Positions 16,473 through 24,868 of a DNA stretch of 64,000 bases are shown here, piece after piece; the stretch's first letter is position 1, and the number at the start of each line of letters is the position of its first letter. The position numbers and the translations under genes were made by a program. This DNA is from Streptomyces nymphaeiformis (lineage in GTDB: Bacteria; Actinomycetota; Actinomycetes; Streptomycetales; Streptomycetaceae). The notes under the pieces were generated by a model. It saw nothing but the letters and a program-made list of their open reading frames with translations, had not been told where the DNA came from and did no database searches. The stretch lies in assembly GCF_014203895.1 (NCBI RefSeq), contig NZ_JACHJY010000003.1:248001-312000 (forward strand), given 5' to 3'.

Positions 16473-17195
16473 GTGAACGGGAAGAGAAGCCGGGCGACAC
16501 GGGGAACGTGGCTGATCACGACCCTGTTGCTGGCATCGGTCACGGTGGGCTGCCAGGACACGGGAGGCGACGGAGCGGCTGCGGACCCCAAGCCCGACAA
16601 GTCCGCGGGAGCTTCGAAGGCGCCGGGGACGGGGAAGGGTAAGGAATCGGCCAAGCCTTCGCCGACGACGTCGAAGGAGCCGGCGAAGCCGACGCAGCCG
16701 GGCAACGAGCCTTCGGCGGGCGCGCTGACGTGTGACCAGCTGCGGAACGCGGCACTGCAGACACCGTCCTTCCATTTCCCCGACGCCCCGGCCGGGACGG
16801 TCGCCTTCACCGACGGACGGTGGGAGGGCGACGGCGTGGTGATCGAGCTTCAGCCGCAGTGCGGCATCGGGGACGTGACGGGCGACGCCGCCGAGGACGC
16901 CGTGGCCGCCGTCAAGGTCACCACCGGCGGCACGGGCAAGTTCTACGGCCTCGTCACCTGGCGCAACGACTCCGGCGCGCCGGTGCCCGTGGCAGCCGTC
17001 TCGCTGGGCGACCGCACCCCCGTGGTGTCGATCGACGTCTCGACACCGGCACCACGTCGGGCGACCGTCGTCTACCTGACGCGCGGGGACTCCGAGCCCT
17101 CGGCCGCCGTGACGATCCGCCGCTCCGCCGTGTACCGCGTGACGGAACCCACCCTGACCGAACTGCATCACAGCGACACCTCGTACACCCCCTGA
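16473..17195 (+). CDS. Putative lipoprotein
   Basis: A 240-aa exported protein: basic N-terminus, hydrophobic core (WLITTLLLASVTVGC) and a cysteine at about residue 27 as likely lipidation site, although the lipobox (TVGC) is atypical at -3. Then follows a Lys/Pro/Ser/Thr-rich linker (28-80) and a C-terminal domain (about 85-240) with two further cysteines (LTCDQL, QPQCGIGD) that could form a disulfide. No enzyme family recognised. GTG start follows AAGGGAG. Confidence 0.72.
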   Translation: MNGKRSRATRGTWLITTLLLASVTVGCQDTGGDGAAADPKPDKSAGASKAPGTGKGKESAKPSPTTSKEPAKPTQPGNEPSAGALTCDQLRNAALQTPSFHFPDAPAGTVAFTDGRWEGDGVVIELQPQCGIGDVTGDAAEDAVAAVKVTTGGTGKFYGLVTWRNDSGAPVPVAAVSLGDRTPVVSIDVSTPAPRRATVVYLTRGDSEPSAAVTIRRSAVYRVTEPTLTELHHSDTSYTP

Positions 17196-17202
17196 CGGCT
17201 CT

Positions 17203-17237
17203 CCCGGCCGGTCCCGTCGTGCACGGGACCGGCGGGG
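17203..17237. terminator. Hairpin terminator after lipoprotein gene
   Basis: CCGGTCCCGT (17208-17217) pairs perfectly with ACGGGACCGG (17223-17232) around a five-base loop, with partial extension outward. It starts eight bases past the lipoprotein stop. Confidence 0.6.
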
Positions 17238-17289
17238 GGAGGTGCGCGGAGGCTGCGGTTACCCTGTGCGCCGGACGCGAGGAGGAACC

Positions 17290-17883
17290 ATGGCGCGGAT
17301 GCCGTCGGCCGAACGACGCAGGCAGCTGGTCGAGGCGGCGATCAGGGCGATGACCAGGGACGGGGTCGCCCGGACGACGACGCGGTCGATCTGCGCGGAG
17401 GCGGGGGTCTCACTGAGCGTCTTCCACTACTGCTTCGACTCCAAGCAGGCGCTCCTGGAGGCCGCGATCGAGACGATCACCGGGAACTACGTGGCGCGCG
17501 TGAAGTCGGCGGTCGAGCCGGGCGCGACGCTGCGCGAGACCGTCAGGGGTGCGCTGCAGACGTACTGGGACCATGTCACGGCCCATCCGGGCGAGCACAT
17601 GCTGACGTACGACCTCACCCAGTACGCGCTGCGGGAGCCCGGGTTCGAGCATCTGGCGCGCGCCCAGTACGAGCAGTACGTGGCGTCGGCGACGGCGCTG
17701 ATCGATCAGGTCCGCGAGGTGCGGGAACTCGAACCCACGGTGCCCGTGGAGGTCCTTGCCCGGTATCTGGCGGCGGCGATCGACGGGCTCACCCTGCAGT
17801 TCCTGGTCCTCGGCGACGAACGCGCGGCCGCCGACCACCTGGATCTGACGGCCGATCAACTCGTATCCCTGATCGAGGGTTGA
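17290..17883 (+). CDS. TetR family transcriptional regulator
   Basis: A 197-aa regulator. Residues 5-55 form the TetR helix-turn-helix (RRRQLVEAAIRAMTRDGVARTTTRSICAEAGVSLSVFHYCFDSKQALLEAAI). The effector domain is not assignable. ATG at 17290 has GAGGAGG just upstream; the open frame extends 48 bp further left, but without a better start. Its target is unknown; the next gene downstream is the secreted dipeptidase-like gene on the same strand, 122 bp away. Confidence 0.85.
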   Translation: MARMPSAERRRQLVEAAIRAMTRDGVARTTTRSICAEAGVSLSVFHYCFDSKQALLEAAIETITGNYVARVKSAVEPGATLRETVRGALQTYWDHVTAHPGEHMLTYDLTQYALREPGFEHLARAQYEQYVASATALIDQVREVRELEPTVPVEVLARYLAAAIDGLTLQFLVLGDERAAADHLDLTADQLVSLIEG

Positions 17884-18005
17884 AACCCGATCGGGGTTCC
17901 GCGATTCATCAACAGGTCATTTGACCCGGACTCTTGACTCGTACCCACGGTAACGCGATCCTCGGGGCGCCGGTACACCCCCACCGCCCGGAGGCATCGC
18001 TCAAC

Positions 18006-20078
18006 ATGACTCGACCATTCTCGCGCGGGAACGGCGGCAGATCCGCCCTCCTGGCGCTGTTCATCGCCCTCGCCGCGGTGCTGTTCGGCTCCGCTCCCGT
18101 CCCCGCCGCCGCGACCGGCGGCGCGTGGTGGGAGCCCGCGTCCCGACCCGCGCCCGACTCGCAGATCAACGTCACGGGCGAGCCGTTCAAGGGAACGGAC
18201 GCGCAGGGGAAGGTGCGCGGCTTCGTCGACGCGCACAACCACCTGATGTCCAACGAGGGCTTCGGCGGCCGGATGATCTGTGGGGCGACGTTCTCGCAGG
18301 CCGGTGTCGCCGACGCCCTCAAGGACTGCCCCGAGCACTACCCGGACGGCTCGGGGGCGCTCTTCGAGCACCTCACGGGCGGTGACAACGGGAAGCACGA
18401 CCCGGTCGGCTGGCCCACGTTCAAGGACTGGCCCGCTCCCGACTCGATGAGCCACCAGCAGAACTACTACGCGTGGGTCGAGCGGGCCTGGCGCGGCGGG
18501 CAGCGGGTCCTGGTCAACGACCTGGTGACCAACGGCCTGATCTGCTCGCTCCTGCCGCGTGACCGCGGCTGTGACGAGATGGACGCCCTCCGGCTCGAAG
18601 CCCGCAAGAGCTACGAGCTGCAGGACTACATCGACCAGATGTACGGCGGTCCGGGCAAGGGCTGGTTCCGCATCGTGACCGACTCCGCGCAGGCCCGCTC
18701 GGTGATCCAGCAGGGCAAGCTCGCCGTCGTCCTCGGCGTGGAGACCTCGGAGCCCTTCGGCTGCAAGCAGATCCTCGACATCGCGCAGTGCAGTCAGGCG
18801 GACATCGACAAGGGCCTCGACGAGCTGTACGCGCTCGGCGTGCGCAGCATGTTCCTCTGCCACAAGTTCGACAACGCGTTGTGCGGCGTCCGCTTCGACA
18901 GCGGCACGACGGGCGTGGCGGTCAACATCGGCCAGTTCCTCTCGACCGGCACCTTCTGGGCCACCGAGAAGTGCGCGGGCCCGCAGCACGACAACCCGAT
19001 CGGCCTCGCCGCCGCGCCGCCCGCGATGGCCGAGAAGCTGCCGGCCGGGGTGAGCGTCCCCTCGTACGACTCCGACGCCAAGTGCAACACCCGGGGTCTC
19101 ACGCGGCTCGGGGAGTACGCCCTGAAGGGCATGATCCAGCGCGGCATGATGCTGGAGCTCGACCACATGAGCGTCAAGGCCGCCGGGCGGGCGCTCGACA
19201 TCCTGGAGGCCGAGGAGTACCCGGGCGTCATCTCCAGCCACAGCTGGATGGACATGGACTGGACGGACCGGGTCTACCGGCTCGGCGGATTCGTCGCCCA
19301 GTACATGGGCAGCGCTCAGGGCTTCGTCGGCGAGGCCGGCCAGAAGGCCGAGCTGCGCAAGAAGTACGGGGTCGGCCTCGGCTACGGCACCGACATGAAC
19401 GGCGTCGGCGCCCATCCTGGCCCGGTCGGCGCGGACGCTCCGAACGCGGTGAAGTACCCGTTCCGCAGCTTCGACGGCGGCTCGGTCCTCGACCGCCAGG
19501 TCACCGGTGAGCGCACCTGGGACCTCAACACCGACGGCGCCGCGCACAACGGCCTCGTGCCGGACTGGGTCGAGCAGATCCGGCTCTCCCCCGGCGGTCA
19601 GAGCGTCGTGGACGACCTGTCTCGGGGAGCGGAGTCGTACCTGACGACGTGGAAGAAGACCGAGGACCACGAGCCGGGTGTGAACCTGGCGGCCGGGCAC
19701 CCGGTGTCGGCCTCCACCACCGAGTGGTGGAACCCGTTCGTGGACTTCTCGCCGGGCCTCACGGTCGACGGCAACACCGGGACCCGCTGGGCCAGCGAGT
19801 GGTCCGACGACCAGTGGCTGAAGGTGGACCTGGGTTCGGTGCGCCGGGTCGGCCGGGTCACCCTCGACTGGGAGCGGGCCTACGCGCGCGCGTACAAGAT
19901 CGAGCTGTCGGAGGACGGCACGACCTGGCGGGACGTGTGGTCCACGGACGCGGGTGACGGCGGCATCGACACGGCGGAGTTCGACTCGCAGTCGGCGCGC
20001 TACGTGCGTGTCCACGGGGTGAAGCGGGCCACTGACTGGGGCTACTCGCTCTACGAGGTGGCCGTCAACAGGTCCTGA
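18006..20078 (+). CDS. Secreted dipeptidase-like protein with F5/8 type C domain
   Basis: A 690-aa secreted protein: signal peptide (1-38, cleaved near PAAATGG), a TIM-barrel hydrolase domain (about 65-540) and a C-terminal discoidin/F5/8 type C carbohydrate-binding domain (about 555-690). The barrel resembles peptidase M19 (membrane dipeptidase): FVDAHNH (metal site), VLGVET, LELDHMS, VISSHS and GYGTDMNG. Cysteine pairs suggest disulfides outside the cell. Substrate unknown; dipeptides or amides near the cell wall are plausible. Convergent with the YncE-like gene, sharing a perfect terminator. Confidence 0.8.
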   Translation: MTRPFSRGNGGRSALLALFIALAAVLFGSAPVPAAATGGAWWEPASRPAPDSQINVTGEPFKGTDAQGKVRGFVDAHNHLMSNEGFGGRMICGATFSQAGVADALKDCPEHYPDGSGALFEHLTGGDNGKHDPVGWPTFKDWPAPDSMSHQQNYYAWVERAWRGGQRVLVNDLVTNGLICSLLPRDRGCDEMDALRLEARKSYELQDYIDQMYGGPGKGWFRIVTDSAQARSVIQQGKLAVVLGVETSEPFGCKQILDIAQCSQADIDKGLDELYALGVRSMFLCHKFDNALCGVRFDSGTTGVAVNIGQFLSTGTFWATEKCAGPQHDNPIGLAAAPPAMAEKLPAGVSVPSYDSDAKCNTRGLTRLGEYALKGMIQRGMMLELDHMSVKAAGRALDILEAEEYPGVISSHSWMDMDWTDRVYRLGGFVAQYMGSAQGFVGEAGQKAELRKKYGVGLGYGTDMNGVGAHPGPVGADAPNAVKYPFRSFDGGSVLDRQVTGERTWDLNTDGAAHNGLVPDWVEQIRLSPGGQSVVDDLSRGAESYLTTWKKTEDHEPGVNLAAGHPVSASTTEWWNPFVDFSPGLTVDGNTGTRWASEWSDDQWLKVDLGSVRRVGRVTLDWERAYARAYKIELSEDGTTWRDVWSTDAGDGGIDTAEFDSQSARYVRVHGVKRATDWGYSLYEVAVNRS

Positions 20079-20088
20079 GCCTGAGGGA

Positions 20089-20141
20089 GTACGACGGAAG
20101 GGGCCTGCCGGATCCGATCCGGCAGGCCCCTTCCGTCGTAC
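20089..20141. terminator. Perfect bidirectional hairpin terminator
   Basis: A 25-bp arm starting GTACGACGGAAGGGGCC pairs without mismatch with its complement across a three-base loop (CCG). It sits between two convergent stops (20078 and 20150) and can serve both strands. Confidence 0.85.
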
Positions 20142-20149
20142 CCGGGACG

Positions 20150-21400
20150 TCAGCCCGCCGTGGGGCCGGTCCAGTCGGCGGGGACGCGGGCGAGGCGCAC
20201 GCGCTGCGGGTGGTCGCCGACGTCCACGCTCGTCACCCGGCGCCCGGTGGCGAAGTCGATCGCGGTGACCCGGTCGGCGCCGCTCTCGGAGATGACGCAG
20301 GAGCGGCCGTCGCCGCTCACGGTCGCCCAGTAGGGCTTGGAGGCGGGGACGAGCGGGCCCTCCTGGAGGGTGGCGCGGTCGACCACGGTGGCGTAGTCGT
20401 CCATCGTCCCGGCGACGCAGAGCTTGTCGCCGTCGGGGCTGATGGAGAGGCCGTGGTGGCGCGAGTCGTTGACCCAGGTGGTCCGGTCGGGGTCGGTCGC
20501 CGGGTTGCCGGGGAGGTTCTTGAGGCGGGTGATGCGGTCGGAGTCGACGTCGTACTCCAGGAAGCCGTTGAAGAAGGAGACCTGGAAGTAGATCTTCTTC
20601 TCGTCCGGCGTGAAGACGAGCGGGCGGACGGCGTCGGAGAGGTCGCCGCGGCCGAAGGCGTCGAGGCGGTCGCGCATGTCGATGACGCGGACGGTCTCGA
20701 AGGTGCGGGCATCGACGACGGTGATCCTCCGGTCGCCCTTGGTCCAGTCGAGCCAGGGTGCGTCGAGCGCGGTGGTGACCTCGCCGATGGACATGTTCCA
20801 GAGGAGGCCGTCGGAGGTGAAGACGTTCTCGTGGGGCTTGTCGCCGGTCTTGAAGGAGCCCAGCTGCCGTCCGGTCGCGATGTCCAGGACGTGCACGGTG
20901 TTCGCGGTGGAGGCGGAGACCGCGACGCAGGTGCCGTCGGGCGAGACGGCCATGTGGTCGGCGCGGTAACCGGCCACCGGGAAGCGCCAGTTGATCCGTC
21001 CGGTCCGCAGGTCGAGGGAGACGACGTCGGCGAAGCTGGGGCGGGAGACGACCATGGCGGAACCGTCGGGGGTCGCGTACATGTCGTCGACGAACTGGTC
21101 GTGACCCTCGCCCGGTCCGCTGCGGACGCCGAGGAAGTAGGCGAGTTTGATCGGGTTTAGGTAGATCTCGCGGAGGCGCTCCTCCTTGTCGGGGATCACG
21201 TTCACGCGGCCGACGCGGTGGAAGTCGCCGCGGGAGGCGATGACGTCGGCGGTGCCGTCCCAGTTGTTGCCGACGAACATCACCTCCTGGAGTCCGGCGG
21301 GGGCGGCGGTTCCGGTGCCGCCCGAGGTGGTGACGAGCACGAGGGCGGCTGCGAGGGCTCCGAGGAAGCGGCGGGTCCCTGACGGGCGGGGAGAGGGCAT
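20150..21400 (-). CDS. Secreted YncE-like beta-propeller protein
   Basis: A 416-aa exported protein with signal peptide (MPSPRPSGTRRFLGALAAALVLVTTSG..AAPAG) followed by a repeated seven-bladed propeller: units such as MAVSPDGTCVAVSASTANTVHVLDIATG, LSISPDGDKLCVAG and VSGDGRSCVISESGADRVTAID. YncE/YVTN-family propellers bind partners or substrates; no catalytic motif is visible. ATG at 21400 follows AAGGA; a longer form from 21454 would bury the signal peptide. Convergent with, and possibly functionally paired to, the dipeptidase-like gene. Confidence 0.8.
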   Translation of the reverse strand: MPSPRPSGTRRFLGALAAALVLVTTSGGTGTAAPAGLQEVMFVGNNWDGTADVIASRGDFHRVGRVNVIPDKEERLREIYLNPIKLAYFLGVRSGPGEGHDQFVDDMYATPDGSAMVVSRPSFADVVSLDLRTGRINWRFPVAGYRADHMAVSPDGTCVAVSASTANTVHVLDIATGRQLGSFKTGDKPHENVFTSDGLLWNMSIGEVTTALDAPWLDWTKGDRRITVVDARTFETVRVIDMRDRLDAFGRGDLSDAVRPLVFTPDEKKIYFQVSFFNGFLEYDVDSDRITRLKNLPGNPATDPDRTTWVNDSRHHGLSISPDGDKLCVAGTMDDYATVVDRATLQEGPLVPASKPYWATVSGDGRSCVISESGADRVTAIDFATGRRVTSVDVGDHPQRVRLARVPADWTGPTAG

Positions 21401-21552
21401 GGGGGTCCTTCTTCCATGGCACGACGACGACTTACCGGAGGTAACCATGGTCACGTCGAGCCCACAAGCCCCCGGGGCGCACCCCTCCGCACTGCCCGTC
21501 CCGCCCGGTGCGGGATCATGGAAGCAGGCACGCAGAAGGGACGGAACGGACG

Positions 21553-22155
21553 ATGAGGCACCGCAGTGTCGCGGACCTGATGACGCCCACCGCAGTCGCG
21601 GTACAGCGGGGGACGTCGTTCAAGGAGATCGCACGGCTCCTCGACGAGTACGGCATCACCGCGGTCCCGGTGGTCGACGAGGAGAACCGGCCGGTCGGCG
21701 TCGTCTCGGAGGCGGACCTGCTGCGGCGGCACACGGCCAAGGACGGGCCGAGCACGGCGGAGGCCATGATGTCGAGCCCGGCCGTGACGGCCCGGCCCTC
21801 CTGGACGGCCGTCGAGGCCGCCCGCCTGATGGAACGGCACCGGGTGAAGCGGCTGCCGGTCGTGGACGCGGACGGCCGGCTGATCGGCGTGCTCAGCCGC
21901 AGCGATCTGCTCCAGCTGTTCCTGCGCAGGGACCGCTCCATCCAGGAGGAGATCCGCGAGGACGTGATCGTCCGCATCCTGCGGCTCTCGCCCTCGGCCG
22001 TCCACATCGACGTCGACGAGGGCCGGGTGACGCTCAGCGGCACCCTGGAGCGCCCGGGCCTCGGCCCGATCCTGGTCCGCCTGTGCGAGACCGTCGACGG
22101 GGTGGTGGAGGTCGTGGACCGGATGACGTACGAGGAGGGCGCGGGCGCGTCCTGA
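21553..22155 (+). CDS. CBS-pair and BON domain protein
   Basis: A 200-aa cytosolic protein: two CBS motifs (residues 5-62 VADLMTPTAVAVQRGTSFKEIARLLDEYGITAVPVVD; 68-130 AEAMMSSPAVTARPSWTAVEAARLMERHRVKRLPVVD) forming an adenosyl-ligand-binding Bateman module, then a BON domain (about 138-195, REDVIVRILRLSPSAVHIDVDEGRVTLSGTL). CBS-BON proteins are common in stress and dormancy regulons of actinomycetes; the ligand and partner are unknown. ATG 21553 is preceded by a weak purine stretch. Convergent with a DUF1876 gene. Confidence 0.87.
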   Translation: MRHRSVADLMTPTAVAVQRGTSFKEIARLLDEYGITAVPVVDEENRPVGVVSEADLLRRHTAKDGPSTAEAMMSSPAVTARPSWTAVEAARLMERHRVKRLPVVDADGRLIGVLSRSDLLQLFLRRDRSIQEEIREDVIVRILRLSPSAVHIDVDEGRVTLSGTLERPGLGPILVRLCETVDGVVEVVDRMTYEEGAGAS

Positions 22156-22166
22156 GAGAGGGCCTG

Positions 22167-22200
22167 GGAGCCCGGCGGCGTCTCCGTCCCGTCGGGCTCC
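22167..22200. terminator. Hairpin between convergent genes
   Basis: GGAGCCCGGCGG pairs with CCGTCGGGCTCC (one G-T wobble) around a ten-base loop, 12 bp past the CBS-BON stop and before the DUF1876 stop. Confidence 0.6.
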
Positions 22201-22222
22201 GGGCACTACGGCGGCGGTTCCG

Positions 22223-22522
22223 TCAGGAGACCGCCTCCGGCCAGCCGTATCCGGGGCCGGTGTGCTGGGGCACGGTCCCCGCGCCCACCGCCTCCATCTC
22301 CCGGTTGGCCTCCCTCATCAGCTTGCCCGCCAGGTCCTTCATCGCCCTGCTCGCGGCGAGTTCGTCGCCGATCGCCGGCACGTCCACGTCCGCCGGGTTG
22401 CACCGGGCGGAGCCGTGTCCCGTGAGGGTCGAGGTGCCGGTCTTCAGCCGGGCCTCGGCCTTCGTCCTGCCGCTGTCCTCGGTCAGTTCCACGCCGACCG
22501 TCCATTCCAGCGTGCGGCTCAT
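22223..22522 (-). CDS. DUF1876 domain protein
   Basis: A 99-aa protein colinear with DUF1876 (EWTVGVELTEDSGRTKAEARLKTG..LTGHGSARCNPADVDVPAIGDELAASRAMKDLAGKL). The fold is described as resembling a double-stranded-RNA-binding domain, but the role is unknown; in actinomycetes these genes often accompany CBS and universal stress genes. ATG follows GAGGAGG. Confidence 0.82.
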   Translation of the reverse strand: MSRTLEWTVGVELTEDSGRTKAEARLKTGTSTLTGHGSARCNPADVDVPAIGDELAASRAMKDLAGKLMREANREMEAVGAGTVPQHTGPGYGWPEAVS

Positions 22523-22624
22523 GGTCCGCCTCCTCGCATCGCCGGGTCGCGCGCAACCGAGGCACGGCCCCTTCCGATACCTCCAGGATCCATCGGCGGG
22601 GGCCTGAATGCACAGGGGACGGGG

Positions 22625-23464
22625 TCAGGGCGCGCGGAAGAGGCGGGGGAAGCGGGGGGCGAGCCAGGGCTTGCGGCCCCAGCCGAGCGCCTTGCCGCGG
22701 GCGATCACCGGCCAGGGGTCGACCCGCCCGAGTCCGAGGAGGAGGAAGGCGACCGGCTCCGTGAGGATCGTGCAGTCGGGCCGGGCCGGCGGCTCGTGGC
22801 CGGTCCGGACCACGCCGTCCGTGACGGTGACGCCGAAGCTCGGACCGCTGCGGAGCCGTACGGCGAAGCTCGCGGTCAGGCCCGCGACGGCGGCCGGGTC
22901 GGCGACCCGGGGCATCGCCTCGACCATGAACGGCAGCGTGAGCTCGACCCGGCGCGCGTCGAGCATGTGGGGACGGTCCAGGGCGAGGGCCAGGTCGTAG
23001 CCGTGGCCGAGCATGTGGGTGAGCAGGTACGAGCCGAGGACGGCCGGGTTCAGACGGCCGAGCGGCGTGGACACCGGCTCGGCGGGGTCGCGCTCCTCGA
23101 CGCTCGCGAGGAAGGCGGCGGCCTGGTCCGTGATCATCTCGGCGAGCGGACCGGGTGACCGCTCGCCGAAGGCGGCGAGGGCGCGTTCGTTGGCCTCGGC
23201 CAGGCTGTCGGGGGTGCCGTCGCCGTAGGGGCGCTCGTGGCCGGCGGCCAGATCGGCCATGAGGGCGTTCGCCTGCGCCAGGTGGGCGGCGGCCTCACCG
23301 ACGGTCCAGGTGGAGCGCGGCACGGGAAGCAGTGAGCCGTCCGGCTCCGCCGTGCGCAGGACCGCGGCGATGTCGTCGGCGGTGCCGCGTATCGCCTCGG
23401 CAAGCCCCTCGGGAAGCACCCCGGAAGGCTCTCCGGAAAGCTCCCCGCCCGTTCGCCGCGTCAT
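22625..23464 (-). CDS. Maleylpyruvate isomerase family mycothiol-dependent enzyme
   Basis: A 279-aa protein with an N-terminal DinB/MDMPI four-helix domain (about 12-150; metal-ligand histidines in AAAHLAQANALM and LLTHMLGHGYDLA) and a C-terminal SCP2-like domain (about 165-265). The family uses mycothiol, the actinobacterial thiol, as cofactor; the actual substrate is not predictable. ATG follows GGGGAGGGG. It lies downstream of, and on the same strand as, the MerR gene (49-bp gap), so may be co-transcribed with it. Confidence 0.83.
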   Translation of the reverse strand: MTRRTGGELSGEPSGVLPEGLAEAIRGTADDIAAVLRTAEPDGSLLPVPRSTWTVGEAAAHLAQANALMADLAAGHERPYGDGTPDSLAEANERALAAFGERSPGPLAEMITDQAAAFLASVEERDPAEPVSTPLGRLNPAVLGSYLLTHMLGHGYDLALALDRPHMLDARRVELTLPFMVEAMPRVADPAAVAGLTASFAVRLRSGPSFGVTVTDGVVRTGHEPPARPDCTILTEPVAFLLLGLGRVDPWPVIARGKALGWGRKPWLAPRFPRLFRAP

Positions 23465-23513
23465 GGATCCGCCCCTCCCCTGGCCCGGCGGCTCCCCGTG
23501 GAGCACCGGCTGG

Positions 23514-24032
23514 TCAGGGACCGTACCAGCGAGTAGGCCTTTCGGCACCGGTCACGGCGGGGAGGTCTTCGGCTCCGGCGGTGGCGGCCACGGCGGGAAG
23601 GTCCGAGCCGCCGGCGGTGGCGGCCACGGCCTCCCGGAAGCGGGGGCAGTCGGCGAGGTCGTCGTGGGCGCAGCCCAGCGCGCATTCGACCAGGTCGAGA
23701 CAGGCCTGGGCCTCCGCCACCCGGCGCCGCAGCTCTTCGCGGTGCGCTTCGAGCCGCTGCCGGCGGACGGCCGGATCACCGGCCCGCAGCAGCTCCCGGA
23801 TGTCGTCGAGGGCGAGACCCGCCGCCTTGGCCCGGAGGACGACCGCGACACGGGTGAGGTGGGCGGCGTCGTAGCGGCGGCGGCCGTGGGGGTCGCGGGC
23901 GGGTTCGAGGAGCCCGGCGGACTCCCAGTGCCGCAGCACGTGGGTGGCGAGCCCGAACCGGCCCGCGAGTTCGCCGATCGTCACCGTCGTCGGGGGCGTG
24001 GGAGCCGTCGGAGGTGCACCGCTTGACTTCAT
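23514..24032 (-). CDS. MerR family regulator
   Basis: A 172-aa regulator with N-terminal MerR winged helix (TIGELAGRFGLATHVLRHWESAGLLEPARDPHGRRRYDAAHLTRVAVV), a coiled-coil dimer helix (REELRRRVAEAQACLDLVECAL) and several cysteines (ACLD, ALGCAHDD, DCPRF). The C-terminal tail holds two imperfect copies of AVAATAGxxDLPAV, from a tandem DNA repeat. The start is uncertain: ATG 24032 is taken, 24071 or a GTG nearer the HTH are possible. Divergent from the methyltransferase gene, its likely target. Confidence 0.83.
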   Translation of the reverse strand: MKSSGAPPTAPTPPTTVTIGELAGRFGLATHVLRHWESAGLLEPARDPHGRRRYDAAHLTRVAVVLRAKAAGLALDDIRELLRAGDPAVRRQRLEAHREELRRRVAEAQACLDLVECALGCAHDDLADCPRFREAVAATAGGSDLPAVAATAGAEDLPAVTGAERPTRWYGP

Positions 24033-24042
24033 GTCGGCATTA

Positions 24043-24056
24043 ACCACGAGCGTGGT
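24043..24056. promoter_or_regulatory. Palindrome between MerR and methyltransferase genes
   Basis: ACCACG-AG-CGTGGT is a perfect inverted repeat located between the two divergent start codons (24032 and 24061), the expected position for an autoregulatory MerR operator. A TTGACT on the plus strand (24023-24028) lies next to it. Confidence 0.5.
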
Positions 24057-24060
24057 CGCC

Positions 24061-24837
24061 ATGTCCATCACGCCTGCGGCCCCTTCCGGCCGCGACCACG
24101 GTCCTGCCCTGCTCGCCGTACTCGACGCCGTCGACCGCGCCCCGGGAGCGGCCGCGCTGCGCGCCCGCTCGTACGACCTCCTGGGCATCACGACGGGCAC
24201 CCGTCTGCTCGACGTCGGCTGCGGCGGGGGCCTGGCCGTCGCGGAGGCCGGCGGGCGCGGGGCTCTCGCCGCCGGCGTCGACCGGGACGGGGCGATGGTC
24301 GCCGCGGCCCGGCGACGGCACCCGGACCACGCGTTCGCCGTAGCCGAGGCGACCGCGCTCCCCTACGGGGACGGCGCGTGGGACGCGTACCGTGCGGACA
24401 AGGTGCTCCACGAACTGCCCGATCCGGAGGCTGCGCTCGCCGAGGCCCGCAGGGTCCTCGCGCCGGGCGGACGGGCCGTGCTCACCGGACAGGACTGGGA
24501 CACGTGCGTCCTGGACGCCGAGGACGGCGCCCTGACCCGGACGATCGTGCACGCGCGCGCCGACCTGGTCGCCGGACCGCGCGTCGCGCGCCGCTTCCGC
24601 GGCCTGCTCCTGGACCACGGGTTCGGCGAGGTGGCGGTGGAGGTCTCCACCGCCGTCCTCACCGACGCCCGCTGGCTCCCCCTCGCGACGGGCCTGGCGG
24701 AGTCGGCGGTACGGAGCGGGGCCGTCACCCGCGAGCAGGCGGCGGCCTGGAGCGCGGACCAGGCCGCCCGCGCCGCCGCGGACCGCTTCTTCCTGGCCGT
24801 TCCCGTCTTCACGGCCTCCGGGACACGGAGCCGGTGA
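24061..24837 (+). CDS. Class I SAM-dependent methyltransferase
   Basis: A 258-aa UbiE/Methyltransf_11-type enzyme. Motif I is LLDVGCGGGLAVAEAG (residues about 50-65), followed by AAGVDRD (acidic end of beta 2), AEATALPYGDGAWDAYRADKVLHELPDP and VLAPGGRAVLTGQDWD. The methyl acceptor is unknown. There is no good ribosome-binding site before ATG 24061; it diverges from a MerR regulator with a palindrome in the gap and is probably MerR-controlled. Confidence 0.88.
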   Translation: MSITPAAPSGRDHGPALLAVLDAVDRAPGAAALRARSYDLLGITTGTRLLDVGCGGGLAVAEAGGRGALAAGVDRDGAMVAAARRRHPDHAFAVAEATALPYGDGAWDAYRADKVLHELPDPEAALAEARRVLAPGGRAVLTGQDWDTCVLDAEDGALTRTIVHARADLVAGPRVARRFRGLLLDHGFGEVAVEVSTAVLTDARWLPLATGLAESAVRSGAVTREQAAAWSADQAARAAADRFFLAVPVFTASGTRSR

Positions 24838-24868
24838 AGTCGGGTTCGACGGAGCCGGTGAGCCGGGT

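Noticed and set aside
17856..21422. Minus-strand open frame of 1188 codons
   Set aside because: It runs antisense through the dipeptidase-like gene and is out of frame with the YncE-like gene; its Arg/Pro/Ala-rich, repetitive composition is the usual mirror of GC-rich coding DNA.
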